Shown piece by piece: positions 8,031 through 16,966 of a DNA stretch of 58,247 nt. Position numbers and translations under genes: made by a program. Positions within the stretch are counted from its first letter, which is position 1; every line of letters starts with the position of its first letter. The DNA is from an uncultured Chlorobiaceae bacterium (GTDB lineage: Bacteria; Bacteroidota; Chlorobiia; Chlorobiales; Chlorobiaceae): contig CAILRB010000054.1 in assembly GCA_903836465.1 (NCBI GenBank), positions 1 to 58,247 on the forward strand, written 5' to 3'. Under the pieces are notes generated by a model, which made no database searches, was not told where the DNA came from, and saw nothing but the letters and a program-made list of their open reading frames with translations.

Positions 8031-8384
8031 GTGCATTACGTAATTCCCACAACTTGGGGCCCAACCGATATTACGCGTGGGGCGTTGCCATTTGTTTTCG
8101 CAAACTCTGCCCTTCAGGCTGGCGATACGGTAATGATAATGTTATTCCATGATGCGGTGACTATCGCGCTCGACGGAGCCCACCCCAAAATGATTCCGTT
8201 CGGCCCGCCTTCTCGATTTGAGGAGATTTTCTCTAACCCCAGGGCCCAAGTCATCGTGTGCAAGCCCTGCGCCGAGATTCGGGGTATTGAGGAACACATG
8301 CTGGTAAAGAATGCCTCTTTCGGAGGCATGAACGATCTTCATGCGCATGCATCGCGCCCTGACGCGAAGCTGATCAATTTCTAA
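8031..8384 (+). CDS. DsrE/DsrF-like family protein
   Basis: A 117-residue protein of the DsrE/F-like sulfur-relay fold. Features include the buried strands GDTVMIMLFHDAVTIALDG and the cysteine segment VIVCKPCAEIRGI followed by GGMNDLHAHA, the layout of small DsrE family members in which conserved Cys residues may handle persulfide. Start is GTG 8031 with AGGAG 9 nt upstream; translation begins MHYVIPTTWGPTDITRG. It stands alone with no dsr genes nearby, so the physiological partner is unknown. Confidence 0.75.
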   Translation: MHYVIPTTWGPTDITRGALPFVFANSALQAGDTVMIMLFHDAVTIALDGAHPKMIPFGPPSRFEEIFSNPRAQVIVCKPCAEIRGIEEHMLVKNASFGGMNDLHAHASRPDAKLINF

Positions 8385-8470
8385 TCCGGAACTTTGCTTG
8401 ACTCATGCGTAATGATGGTTATTCCTTATTTCCGCACGCTCAAAAGCAAGCCGAAAGAGCTGCAAACTGA

Positions 8471-9382
8471 CTACGGGACGAAGACAAGACGGAAGCCAAC
8501 AGAGTCGTCACGGTTCCCGGGGGCGTCGCCGCTGCGACCAGCCGACCGACAGTCTTCGGCGCCGCTGCTCCAGCTCCCGCCACGAATCACGCGGTCTGAA
8601 CCAGTTGCTGGACCCGAAGGATTAGTCACTGGACCATTCGCTTTACAATCGTCATAATAGGTTCCACCGAACCAGTCACTGCACCACTCAGAGACGTTGC
8701 CGTGCATGTTGTAGAGCCCCCACGCATTCGGAGCAAAACTGTTTACCGGAACCGTATTTTCTCTGTAGACCCCTTTCGGGTTGTTGTTGTAGGGAGAGTT
8801 GCCATCATAGTTTGCCTTTTCAGTCGTCAGGTTCTCTCCGCTATTGAACGGCGTTCCGCTTCCTGCACGGCAGGCATATTCACGCTCAGCTTCTGTTGGC
8901 AAACGGAAATGTTTCCCCGTTTTTGACGATATCCACATGCAGTAGGCTACAGCGTCATTCCAGCTCACATTCACAACCGGATGATTCTCTTCTCTCTGAG
9001 GTCGTTCACTACCCGACACGCCGTAATGCCAGTTTACTTCACGTAATTCTTCAGCTTTACCATCGGTGGAGACAATTACGCTGAAGCCATCTTTTTCAGC
9101 ATCTGTCCGGTACCCGGATGATTCGACGAATCTCCTGAACTCTGCAACCGTCACCGCATATCTGCTCATCGAAAAGTTACTCACCCGCACCTGATGCTGA
9201 GTCTCATTGCTTCGGCGATCAACCTCGCTCTCAGGACTGCCCATCGTAAACTCACCGCCTTTAATCAGCACAAAGTTTGCTGACTTAAAGAGTGCTGCCG
9301 TCGCAGGCACTGTTTCGCTGAAAAGCATCAACACCGCAAGAATAATAATGGGGGTGATGTCTCTAATGCTTTTTATTTTCAT
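8471..9382 (-). CDS. secreted SUMF1/formylglycine-generating-enzyme-fold protein, candidate diversified protein
   Basis: A 303-residue protein with an N-terminal signal peptide (about residues 10-30) and an FGE-sulfatase domain (PF03781). It shows FVLIKGGEFTMGSPESEVDR, the VNVSWNDAVAYCMW and FRLPTEAEREYACRAG motifs, WGLYNMHGNVSEWCSDWF and the C-terminal GGSW...GFRL motif. The paired active-site cysteines of true formylglycine-generating enzymes are not evident, so sulfatase activation is unlikely. The last 36 residues look like a C-type-lectin-fold variable region of a diversity-generating retroelement (separate entry). A ligand-binding periplasmic or surface role is inferred. Confidence 0.88.
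   Translation of the reverse strand: MKIKSIRDITPIIILAVLMLFSETVPATAALFKSANFVLIKGGEFTMGSPESEVDRRSNETQHQVRVSNFSMSRYAVTVAEFRRFVESSGYRTDAEKDGFSVIVSTDGKAEELREVNWHYGVSGSERPQREENHPVVNVSWNDAVAYCMWISSKTGKHFRLPTEAEREYACRAGSGTPFNSGENLTTEKANYDGNSPYNNNPKGVYRENTVPVNSFAPNAWGLYNMHGNVSEWCSDWFGGTYYDDCKANGPVTNPSGPATGSDRVIRGGSWSSGAEDCRSAGRSGDAPGNRDDSVGFRLVFVP
8474..8581 (-). other. candidate diversity-generating-retroelement variable region at the 3' end of the SUMF1 gene
   Basis: The coding end reads GGSW-SSG-AED-CRSAGR-SGD-APGNR-DDS-VGFRL. In known retroelement-diversified FGE-type proteins the same positions are AAC/AAT (Asn) codons in the template. Here they are AGC, GGC and GAC (Ser, Gly, Asp), exactly the products expected when template adenines are replaced. 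Variation is confined to these clusters between invariant anchors. No template repeat or retroelement reverse transcriptase was found by eye in the window, so this would be a remote target or a relic. Confidence 0.5.
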
Positions 9383-9409
9383 CTTTCGCCGAGGTTAGAC
9401 TGCATATTG

Positions 9410-10027
9410 TTACACAGGACTGGAGGTGAGATCGCTGATGAGTACGTCAATGCAGCGCTTGCTTTTTCCCCAGTCATAGAGTTGTCCACCAATGGAGGTC
9501 GCCACTTCGACACGACAGCCCAAATCGATTTTTCGAATTGATATGTAGAGAGTGCCCTCCCAGGAGAGAAGGTCAGATGGTAGTTCTGCTTCGAATAAAC
9601 ATCCGTCATTGAATTGATGAACCTGCTTGATGGTTTGGCCGTGGCGAGCCAAAGAGCAAAGCACTGCGACGATGGCGGTACCTGCCGGGAGTGAAAGATT
9701 CTCAATTATTTGCTTGCCGGTCTTTACTCCCAGGTGCGCGGAGATAGATGCCACTACAGGCCCCAACTTCGCAAAAGGAATATTTAAGGGAATAACCTGG
9801 TCGAATAACTCAAGAAACTGCTCACCGGACATTTGTTTTTTTGCCAGGGATGCATGTTTACTGATAAGCTCGCGAACCTCCGGTATTCCGATAATATTCG
9901 AATATAGGTGTTCGGCAGACCAATCAACCGGCTTTCCGGTTGATTCCCCGGCAGCAAACTCAGCCGGTTTTCCGCAATTCGAACAATACTTGCCGGTGAG
10001 TTGATGTCCGCAATTTGAGCAGTACAT
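9410..10027 (-). CDS. zinc-ribbon hypothetical protein
   Basis: A 205-residue protein starting MYCSNCGHQLTGKYCSNCGK, a zinc ribbon with two CxxC pairs (four Cys ligands). The start is set by GGAGG five bases before ATG 10027; the frame is open further upstream but without a good site. The rest is soluble: a helical middle (EVRELISKHASLAKKQMSGE) and a C-terminal beta-rich part (LYISIRKIDLGCRVEVATSI) that recalls domains in proteins predicted to act at membranes or in stress response. I do not recognise the family. Confidence 0.6.
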   Translation of the reverse strand: MYCSNCGHQLTGKYCSNCGKPAEFAAGESTGKPVDWSAEHLYSNIIGIPEVRELISKHASLAKKQMSGEQFLELFDQVIPLNIPFAKLGPVVASISAHLGVKTGKQIIENLSLPAGTAIVAVLCSLARHGQTIKQVHQFNDGCLFEAELPSDLLSWEGTLYISIRKIDLGCRVEVATSIGGQLYDWGKSKRCIDVLISDLTSSPV

Positions 10028-10203
10028 ATATGCCTCCATGCAGCCTGAAAATAATTTTAAATGATTTACAGAATAATTTACGCAAGAGTTTTGACTGCTG
10101 GAAGTAATTTGTTGAAACGAAGGCGGCACTTCGCTTTCGGGTGATTAATAGAGGAAAAATGTGTACTTCTTGTTTTAATGCGTAACTTCCACTGTTGCTC
10201 GAC

Positions 10204-10228
10204 TTACCTGTCATGCCTTCTCAGGTAA
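10204..10228. promoter_or_regulatory. inverted repeat upstream of the 10271 gene
   Basis: TTACCTG at 10204-10210 and CAGGTAA at 10222-10228 form a 7-bp inverted repeat with an 11-base spacer, in the 243-bp gap between two divergent genes. It may be an operator or a leader hairpin; nothing in the sequence distinguishes these. Confidence 0.3.
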
Positions 10229-10270
10229 ATCTGACTCATAAAACCAGAAGGCTCAAAGGAGAAATGTCAA

Positions 10271-10618
10271 ATGGCAAATAAAACGGTAACGGAACGAGGA
10301 ATCAATGTTGATATTTCAAAATTACCCTCGGTTGTAACGGTTGAACTTTTTGGCCACGTTACACTTGTCGAGGGCTATGCACTGACGAACTTTTCCGGTT
10401 GCCACGCTCTTATTGCTTTGCGTGATCAGCCGGGAAAGACGGTAGCTGTACTGACGACGCAACACCGATTGCAAACTCTTTTGGAGACGGCACTTTCAAC
10501 TGGCAATCTCATTGCGTTCTGGGGGCAGAAGCTCACGAATCCCCCAACACCCAGAGGAGGGACGTGGAGTGTAGATGTCTACAACACTGATGGCGTCATT
10601 CTTTATTCGATGAAGTAG
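10271..10618 (+). CDS. small hypothetical protein
   Basis: A 115-residue soluble protein that I do not recognise. It is preceded by AAGGAG 10 nt before ATG 10271, a good ribosome binding site. There is no signal peptide or membrane segment. The pattern VVTVELFGHVTLVEGYALTN and TWSVDVYNTDGVILYSM suggests a beta-rich fold. It is bounded by an inverted repeat upstream and a strong hairpin (10656-10688) downstream, so it is probably a single-gene unit. Confidence 0.55.
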   Translation: MANKTVTERGINVDISKLPSVVTVELFGHVTLVEGYALTNFSGCHALIALRDQPGKTVAVLTTQHRLQTLLETALSTGNLIAFWGQKLTNPPTPRGGTWSVDVYNTDGVILYSMK

Positions 10619-10655
10619 ATTTTTCCAAACATATTTAACTGAACCTTCCTGCCGA

Positions 10656-10688
10656 CGCTTCTGCCTTTGCTTTGCAACGGCAGAAGCG
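10656..10688 (+). other. stable hairpin between the 10271 and 10727 genes
   Basis: CGCTTCTGCC at 10656-10665 is perfectly complementary to GGCAGAAGCG at 10679-10688 with a 13-base loop. There is no T-run after it, so it is not a classical intrinsic terminator. A recombination site of gene-cassette type was considered, but the flanking core sites do not fit the consensus. Confidence 0.5.
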
Positions 10689-10726
10689 CGGTTGATGATT
10701 AGCGTTTGGCTACAAGAAGCACTTTT

Positions 10727-11395
10727 ATGAAAATATTCATCGTTTATTGGCATCCTGAACCACAGAGTTTTAATGGTGCGATGTTTCGCACGGCTTGTAC
10801 GGTACTGGCCAATGAGGGCCATGAGGTGAGAACTTCCGATTTGCATGAAATGCGCTTCGACCCAGTTTCAAGCCGGAAGAACTTTACTACAGTCAAAAAT
10901 CAGGATTTCTTCAAACAACAAATCGAAGAAATGCACGCCACCGAAACAAGTGGTTTTTCGGAAGAGATTGAAGCCGAGATGGAGAAGATTGAGTGGTGCG
11001 ACCTGATGATCTGGCAATTTCCCCTATGGTGGTTTGGCTTGCCTGCCGCTATAAAGGGATGGGTTGACCGCGTTTTTGCAATGGGCCGCGTTTACGGCAA
11101 TGGCCATTACTATGAAACTGGCGTTTTTCGCGGCAAGAAGGCGTTGCTAAGCCTGACGACAGGTGGACCGGCCGAAGCTTTCCGGCAAGACGGGTTCAAC
11201 GGAGACATTTTCGGCCTTCTGCGGCCGATACAGCGAGGTATCCTGGAGTTTGTCGGCTTCGACATCCTGTCGCCACAGGTTGTCTACGGGCCTGCCCGCA
11301 TGACAAATAATGAACGCGAACAACATTTAGCAGCCTACTCTGCGCGACTGCGGCACATCGCCCATGAGTCTCCCGTTGATGTTGGTACTTATTGA
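10727..11395 (+). CDS. NAD(P)H dehydrogenase (quinone)-like flavodoxin-fold oxidoreductase
   Basis: A 222-residue protein of the flavodoxin-like fold family that includes MdaB, KefF and NQO-type quinone reductases; these bind FMN or FAD and reduce quinones by two electrons. Evidence: MKIFIVYWHPEPQSFNGAMF (FMN phosphate-binding loop with the HPEPxSFN motif), DLMIWQFPLWWFGLPAAIKG and WVDRVFAMGRVYG, and LLSLTTGGPAEAF, all diagnostic. ATG 10727 gives the canonical start; an upstream TTG adds seven unrelated residues. No operon partner is evident. A role in quinone or electrophile detoxification is inferred. Confidence 0.85.
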   Translation: MKIFIVYWHPEPQSFNGAMFRTACTVLANEGHEVRTSDLHEMRFDPVSSRKNFTTVKNQDFFKQQIEEMHATETSGFSEEIEAEMEKIEWCDLMIWQFPLWWFGLPAAIKGWVDRVFAMGRVYGNGHYYETGVFRGKKALLSLTTGGPAEAFRQDGFNGDIFGLLRPIQRGILEFVGFDILSPQVVYGPARMTNNEREQHLAAYSARLRHIAHESPVDVGTY

Positions 11396-11504
11396 GGGGA
11401 GATTGGCTGACATTTCGAGTTTGCGGCCTTCTCCACCTTACCGTTGGAAGATGAGTTGATGAAAAGCTGGTTATGCAACAAGAGATCTTACCTTTCTTTC
11501 GATT

Positions 11505-12200
11505 ATGAAAAATGATTCCTGGGAAAAAGCCGAAATACTCTCCAAAATCCTTGGGGCTCTTGCTTTACCACTCTTGCTCTGGTGGCTCAGTACTTCATAT
11601 AGTAATCACCAAAAAGCAATCGAGGATAAACGTATTGCCGCCGAAAGCAGCGCCAATCGTTTGACCACGCTTCTGAAATCTCTTTCGAGCGACAATGTAC
11701 GCGAGCGACAGATTGCGGTGAAGACTGCGGAGTATTTTGCGAAGAAAGACCTTCTGCCAGCCGATCTCATCCCGGTGCTTCTGGAACTTTCCATAAACGA
11801 TCCTAATAAAAGTGTCTCAAGCGATGCAATAAATTCTTTGGCCGCTGTCGGACAAGCAAATAAATCACTTCAACCCGAAATACAGCAAGCGCTTGCTGGC
11901 TTACCGGATCGCGTATACATTCATATCAGGGAAGAGTCTCAGAGAGAAGATGCAAGAAAGATATCACAGCTTCTTGTAGAAAACGGGTTTTCCGTACCGG
12001 GCATCGAAAGGCTGAGCGTTGGCCCAACTAATACAGAGGTACGATATTTTTTCCCTGACAAGCAGGCTAACGCTGCCAAAAAAATTGCGGAAATCGTGAG
12101 CAAACAAACCGGCATTGCTGTTAGCCCGATACTGCTCAAAGGATTTGAAAACAAGACCAACCCAAAGCAATATGAACTTTGGATAGTCCCGGGAGAATGA
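11505..12200 (+). CDS. membrane-anchored hypothetical protein with HEAT-like middle and LytR_C-like C-terminus
   Basis: A 231-residue protein with one N-terminal transmembrane segment (KILGALALPLLLWWLST) and a charged helix. A HEAT-like helical region of about 80 residues follows (NVRERQIAVKTAEYF, then LLPADLIPVLLELS). The C-terminal domain of about 90 residues, YIHIREESQREDARKISQLL followed by ENGFSVPGIERL, resembles LytR C-terminal-type domains that fold around such short motifs. It is probably anchored in the inner membrane; function unknown. The next gene follows after 1 base, so the two are likely cotranscribed. Confidence 0.6.
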   Translation: MKNDSWEKAEILSKILGALALPLLLWWLSTSYSNHQKAIEDKRIAAESSANRLTTLLKSLSSDNVRERQIAVKTAEYFAKKDLLPADLIPVLLELSINDPNKSVSSDAINSLAAVGQANKSLQPEIQQALAGLPDRVYIHIREESQREDARKISQLLVENGFSVPGIERLSVGPTNTEVRYFFPDKQANAAKKIAEIVSKQTGIAVSPILLKGFENKTNPKQYELWIVPGE

Positions 12201-12201
12201 T

Positions 12202-12426
12202 ATGTCCGATTGCCCAAAAATTGTGAAATGCATTTTTTTTAACAATCAAATGACCAATCCACCAGCAACTTCTGACACGATGAAGATGGAATATTGTCAG
12301 GGTAATTTTGTTGACTGCGCTCGATATTTGGTGTGTGAAAAACTTGGCGGAACATTGGTACCATCTGATCTGTTCCCCGATATGGTTGACCGCGCTATAG
12401 CTCAGATTGCTGCCGTTGGGAAATAA
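12202..12426 (+). CDS. small four-cysteine protein
   Basis: A 74-residue cytosolic protein with cysteines in CPKIVKCIFFNN and YCQGNFVDCARYLVCEKLGG. The layout (two N-terminal Cys, MxNxP, then YCxGxFxxCARY, then a helix ending near Lpx-lfP) matches a common small bacterial protein family that I know only as uncharacterised; the Cys set suggests metal or Fe-S binding. A GGGAGA site within the preceding gene supports ATG 12202. Confidence 0.6.
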   Translation: MSDCPKIVKCIFFNNQMTNPPATSDTMKMEYCQGNFVDCARYLVCEKLGGTLVPSDLFPDMVDRAIAQIAAVGK

Positions 12427-12535
12427 AATCCCATAAATGCTTCTAAATCAACTCGTTTAATGGGAGCGCTTAACTTGTTCGAAAGGAAAGGATTAAATAA
12501 CTTTGTAACATGATTTGGCTTTACTTCTTTTAACT

Positions 12536-12997
12536 ATGTATTTTATGAAGGCCTCCATTGAAATTCGCGCTGACTTACTCAAGGTGCTGATGACCGAAGA
12601 CCGAAACGAAATCCGAGGCATTCGTGCATCAATCTACAATGTGATTTCGCTTCTCGCCACAGCCTCTTTTGCGATTACGGCATTCCTGCTCGGCCAGATG
12701 TTCGTTTACGACGCATCAGTCATATCTTTGTTGACCGACGGACTACTTATCCTGATTCTCTGGGTTTTCTTTCTGCGACTCAAACACGATCTCTACTGCT
12801 GTCGGCAGTGCCTCGTCGCGAGACAGAACTTAATCAAGGCTTTGGGCACAGCAAAGGAGCCCGAGGATTTCAACCCATTTCCAGACTCACAGGCCGAAAA
12901 ACCCGATGTAACCGATTCGGAACTTTGGTGGCTCCCGATACTTACGACTGCGGCAGTCGCAGTTAAAGCACTTGTCGTGTGGATAAAATTCTCTTAG
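12536..12997 (+). CDS. small membrane protein, unknown
   Basis: About 153 residues with two adjacent hydrophobic segments (VISLLATASFAITAFLLGQM and LLTDGLLILILWVFFLRL), a cytosolic loop with DLYCCRQC, and a possible third segment near the C-terminus (ILTTAAVAVKALVVWIKF). I do not recognise the family. The start is uncertain: ATG 12536 or 12545, neither with a good ribosome binding site; a TTG at 12515 is also in frame. It is convergent with the phosphoketolase gene. Confidence 0.5.
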   Translation: MYFMKASIEIRADLLKVLMTEDRNEIRGIRASIYNVISLLATASFAITAFLLGQMFVYDASVISLLTDGLLILILWVFFLRLKHDLYCCRQCLVARQNLIKALGTAKEPEDFNPFPDSQAEKPDVTDSELWWLPILTTAAVAVKALVVWIKFS

Positions 12998-13050
12998 CCA
13001 TCATCACTTAAGCGCATTTTCCATCTATTTTGATACCCTGTTTGTGGTAT

Positions 13051-15447
13051 CTATTTCCAATGCCAGTTCCGGATTTCCGGCATATCCTCGCCCCAGGTAC
13101 GGATATACTCCTTATGGGCTATCAGCCGGTCTTGTACATACTGTTTCACGTACGCTGCCCTCTGTCTGAGCTGTGGAACACGATCTATCACATCAGCAAC
13201 AAGATGAAAGCGATCAAGGTCGTTCATAACCACCATATCAAAGGGAGTGGTGGTTGTTCCTTCTTCTTTGTATCCGCGAACATGCAGATTGTTATGGTTG
13301 GTGCGGCGGTAGGTCAGTCGATGTATAAGCCAGGGATAGCCGTGGTAGGCAAAAATGATCGGCTTGTCAGTCGTGAAGATATCATCGAAATCCTGATCTT
13401 TCAGGCCATGAGGATGTTCTTCCGGGGGCTGAAGAGTCATGAGATCAACAACATTGACAACACGAATTTTAAGGTCTGGAATTTTGTCTCGTAAAATAGA
13501 GACCGCCGCAAGGATTTCAAGCGTTGGAACATCTCCTGCGCAAGCCATAACGACATCAGGATCACCTTTGCCCATGTCATTTGATGCCCACTCCCATATC
13601 CCTATTCCAAGGGTACAATGCTTTACGGCTGCATCCATATCGAGCCATTGCCACTCCGGCTGTTTGCCTGCGACAATAACATTGATATAGTTACGCGAAC
13701 GCAGGCAGTGATCGGTTACGGCAAGCAGCGTGTTGGCATCGGGTGGTAAATAAACGCGGATAACACCGGCTTTCTTGTTGACGACATGATCGATAAATCC
13801 GGGATCCTGATGGGAAAACCCGTTATGATCCTGTCGCCAGACATGCGAGGTCAATAAATAGTTCAGTGAGGCAATCGGACGGCGCCACGGAATTTCATCA
13901 CGAGTTATCTTCAGCCATTTTGCATGCTGATTAAACATTGAATCAATAATATGGATAAATGCCTCATAGCAGGAGAAAAATCCATGTCTTCCGGTGAGCA
14001 GATAGCCTTCAAGCCAGCCCTGGCAGGTATGTTCGGAGAGAATTTCCATGACCCGGCCATCAGGGGATAAATGATCGTCATAGAGCATAACCTTATCCAT
14101 CCAGACACGGTCAGTGACTTCAAAGAGTGCTCCAAACCTGTTGGATGCCGTCTCGTCAGGCCCGAATATTCGAAAATTGGATGCCTGTTCGTTCATTTTC
14201 ATGACATCTCGTAAAAAAATGCCCATAACAGTTGTCGGTTCGGCCATAACCGCTCCCGGAGAAGGGATGGAAACAGCATACTGCCGATAATCAGGCATAA
14301 GCAACGGTTTCAGAAGAACTCCTCCGTTGGCATGAGGGCTGCTTCCCATTCGTTTCTGAGCTGCAGGAGCCAGAGCCTTCAGTTCCGGTTTTAGTGCACC
14401 TGATTGTGTAAAGAGCTCTTCCGGTCTGTAACTTTGCATCCACTCTTCAAGCAGTTTCAGATGAGCCGGGTTTTCTCGTACCTCGGCAAAAGGCACCTGG
14501 TGTGATCGCCAGAAATCTTCGGTTTTTTTGCCGTCAACCTCTTTTGGTCCAGTCCAGCCTTTCGGGGAGCGCAAAACAATCATGGGCCAGCTCGGTCTTT
14601 TCTGGTGGCCGTGCTCCCGAGCTTCACGCTGAATTTGAGCAATCTTTTCAAAACAGGCATCAAGCGCAGCAGCCATATTCTGATGCATGGTTTCAGGATC
14701 GGAACCTTCAACGAAACAGGGCGTGTATCCGTACCCTTGCATCAGACTCTCCAGTTCATCGTGCGGCAAGCGGGCAAGAAAAGCTGGATTGGCAATTTTA
14801 TATCCATTCAGGTGCAAAATCGGAAGCACAGCTCCGTCTCGGGCGGGATTGAGAAATTTGTTCGAATGCCACGATGTTGCCAGTGGGCCTGTTTCAGCTT
14901 CACCATCACCGACAACACATGCCGCGACAAGATCAGGATTATCAAATACAGCTCCGAATGCATGTGAAATCGAATAACCAAGTTCGCCCCCTTCATGGAT
15001 GGAGCCCGGGGTCTCGGGGGCAACATGACTTGGAATTCCTCCGGGAAATGAAAACTGCCTGAACAGATTTTTCATACCGGCTTCATCTTCCGAAACCGTG
15101 GGATAATATTCGCTGTAGGTACCTTCAAGCCAGACATTGGCCACCAGGGCAGGACCGCCATGACCGGGACCCGCAATGTAGAGTACATCAAGGTTCCGTT
15201 GCCGGATTATACGATTAAGATGCACATAGATGAAATTCAGTCCGGGAGTGGTGCCCCAATGTCCCAGAAGACGGGGCTTGACATGCTCAGGTTTCAGCGG
15301 CTCTTTGAGTAGCGGATTGTCCATCAGGTATATCTGTCCGACAGAAAGATAGTTTGCCGCACGCCAGTAGGCATTGATCGAGTGAAGTTCCTCTTGAGAA
15401 AGCGGTGTCAGTGGCACTTTTTCCGGTGCTATGGGGCTCTTTTTCAT
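13051..15447 (-). CDS. xfp: phosphoketolase (xylulose 5-phosphate/fructose 6-phosphate)
   Basis: A 798-residue thiamine-diphosphate enzyme that splits xylulose-5-P (and often fructose-6-P) with phosphate to acetyl phosphate plus glyceraldehyde-3-P or erythrose-4-P. Signatures are [40 protein letters not shown] and the ThDP/Mg site [20 protein letters not shown]; the C-terminal XFP_C domain is complete. Length is normal. It is 31 nt downstream of ackA on the same strand, so acetyl phosphate would pass directly to acetate kinase, giving one ATP and acetate and bypassing pyruvate decarboxylation. Confidence 0.97.
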   Translation of the reverse strand: MKKSPIAPEKVPLTPLSQEELHSINAYWRAANYLSVGQIYLMDNPLLKEPLKPEHVKPRLLGHWGTTPGLNFIYVHLNRIIRQRNLDVLYIAGPGHGGPALVANVWLEGTYSEYYPTVSEDEAGMKNLFRQFSFPGGIPSHVAPETPGSIHEGGELGYSISHAFGAVFDNPDLVAACVVGDGEAETGPLATSWHSNKFLNPARDGAVLPILHLNGYKIANPAFLARLPHDELESLMQGYGYTPCFVEGSDPETMHQNMAAALDACFEKIAQIQREAREHGHQKRPSWPMIVLRSPKGWTGPKEVDGKKTEDFWRSHQVPFAEVRENPAHLKLLEEWMQSYRPEELFTQSGALKPELKALAPAAQKRMGSSPHANGGVLLKPLLMPDYRQYAVSIPSPGAVMAEPTTVMGIFLRDVMKMNEQASNFRIFGPDETASNRFGALFEVTDRVWMDKVMLYDDHLSPDGRVMEILSEHTCQGWLEGYLLTGRHGFFSCYEAFIHIIDSMFNQHAKWLKITRDEIPWRRPIASLNYLLTSHVWRQDHNGFSHQDPGFIDHVVNKKAGVIRVYLPPDANTLLAVTDHCLRSRNYINVIVAGKQPEWQWLDMDAAVKHCTLGIGIWEWASNDMGKGDPDVVMACAGDVPTLEILAAVSILRDKIPDLKIRVVNVVDLMTLQPPEEHPHGLKDQDFDDIFTTDKPIIFAYHGYPWLIHRLTYRRTNHNNLHVRGYKEEGTTTTPFDMVVMNDLDRFHLVADVIDRVPQLRQRAAYVKQYVQDRLIAHKEYIRTWGEDMPEIRNWHWK

Positions 15448-15478
15448 CGTACTCTTTATGGATAGATGTTCATTTCAG

Positions 15479-16666
15479 TTACTTTTTCAGCATGCTCATG
15501 GTGTGGCGGGCAATCATCAGCTCTTCGTTGGTTCTCATAATCCGAATCTCCACGTGACTGTTCTCGGGTGAAATGAGCGATGAATTTCTCCTGTTTTTTT
15601 CCTCATCAATCCTTACACCAAGAAATTCCAGGTCAGTACAGATTCGACTCCTGATTTCAGGGGAGTGTTCACCAATACCTCCGGTAAAGACCAGAGTATC
15701 AAGGCCGCCAAGGACGGTGGAAAGAGCCCCGATATATTTACGTGCCTGATAACAAAACAATGCAACAGCTTCCCGTGCACGATCGTCACTCTTTTCAGCG
15801 TCAAGCAACTCGCGCATATCGTCAGTGATGCCTGAAACGCCGAGCAGTCCTGAGCGACGATTGACCATCTCTTTGATTGCGGCAGGGGTCATCTTGTCCT
15901 GCTGCAGCAGAAACAAAATCACTCCGGGATCAAGATCGCCTGTACGAGTACTCATCATCAAGCCTCCCGCCGGAGAAAAACCCATTGTCGTTTCAATACT
16001 TTTTCCGTTTTTCAGGGCTGCCATGCTGGCACCATGACCAAGATGAGCAAAAATCATCTTCTTTTGTAATACCTGCAAACCCTGCTGTCGCCTGAGTTCA
16101 AGAAGAATATACTCATAGGAAAGGCCATGAAACCCGTAACGCTGGACGCCTTCGCGGCGAATGGATTCGGGCAGCGCGTAGAGCCTGGCGAGTGGAGGCA
16201 TGGTAGAGTGAAACGAGGTATCGAAGCAGGTTACCTGAAGAGTTTCCGGAAACAGCTTCGCGATATATTTGACAGCATTTATTGCCTGTGGCAGATGTTC
16301 TGGAGCATAAGGAGTCATTGTCTCAAGTGAGGCAATAAGTTCAGGTGTCACGCACTGAGGGAGGGAATAGAGTGGACCACCATGGACAATGCGATGACCC
16401 ACCGCATCAGGTTTGAAGACCTCACCCTGCGACGCAATCCACGAAAAGAGATATTGGGATGCCGCATCATGATGCTGTGCGGTAACGCTCTCACTGACGA
16501 GAGTTTTTCCCTGAGCATCCCGGACGAAAAACATGCTGCCAGAGCTGCCGATGCGGCTCAGGGAACCAGTAAAAACAAGGCGCTCTGCTTCACCGATCTC
16601 ATACAACGAGAACTTGATACTTGATGAACCGGTGTTAAGGGCTAAAATTTTGTTTATCAACGCCAT
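15479..16666 (-). CDS. ackA: acetate kinase
   Basis: A 395-residue acetate kinase of the ASKHA fold, converting acetyl phosphate and ADP to acetate and ATP, reversibly. Motifs: ILALNTGSSSIKFSLYEIGE at the N-terminus, VGHRIVHGG, FDTSFH, IFAHLGHGASMAALKNGKSI, GFSPAGGLMMSTRTGDLDPG and FTGGIGEHSPEIR. I chose ATG 16666 because family members begin MxxxILALNTGSSS; the frame extends 34 residues further upstream without homology. It is the first gene of a two-gene operon with xfp. Palindromes at 16800-16835 lie in the upstream region. Confidence 0.97.
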   Translation of the reverse strand: MALINKILALNTGSSSIKFSLYEIGEAERLVFTGSLSRIGSSGSMFFVRDAQGKTLVSESVTAQHHDAASQYLFSWIASQGEVFKPDAVGHRIVHGGPLYSLPQCVTPELIASLETMTPYAPEHLPQAINAVKYIAKLFPETLQVTCFDTSFHSTMPPLARLYALPESIRREGVQRYGFHGLSYEYILLELRRQQGLQVLQKKMIFAHLGHGASMAALKNGKSIETTMGFSPAGGLMMSTRTGDLDPGVILFLLQQDKMTPAAIKEMVNRRSGLLGVSGITDDMRELLDAEKSDDRAREAVALFCYQARKYIGALSTVLGGLDTLVFTGGIGEHSPEIRSRICTDLEFLGVRIDEEKNRRNSSLISPENSHVEIRIMRTNEELMIARHTMSMLKK

Positions 16667-16799
16667 AGACTGCAAAAATATTTGGTTACCCTGTGAGTGC
16701 AATGATCGCCTGGCTCCCCTCCCCCCAAGTATACAAAAAGGAAGTGAGTGTAAGCCGGTACCATCCATTGATTCCTGGGAATGTTAAATACAAAATATT

Positions 16800-16835
16800 A
16801 ACTTTAATAGTTAAAGTTACTTTAAAAAATAAAGT
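16800..16835. promoter_or_regulatory. tandem AT-rich palindromes between ackA and the divergent small gene
   Basis: AACTTTAA-TAG-TTAAAGTT (16800-16818) is a perfect 8-bp inverted repeat, followed directly by ACTTTA-AAAAA-TAAAGT (16819-16835), a 6-bp inverted repeat with the same half-site. The pair lies in the 300-bp divergent gap, which otherwise holds no gene. Two adjacent copies of one half-site suggest an operator for ackA-xfp, the small gene, or both. The regulator is unknown. Confidence 0.4.
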
Positions 16836-16966
16836 ATATTGATGTGAAGGAAAAATGGTAACAGTCAGCATAACAGAAAGGATTTTCCCGTTTTCTGAAA
16901 TAATACCATTAGTAACGTTTGATCTTCTTACGTTACAACATGCGAACAAATAAGGCGGGGTGGATT

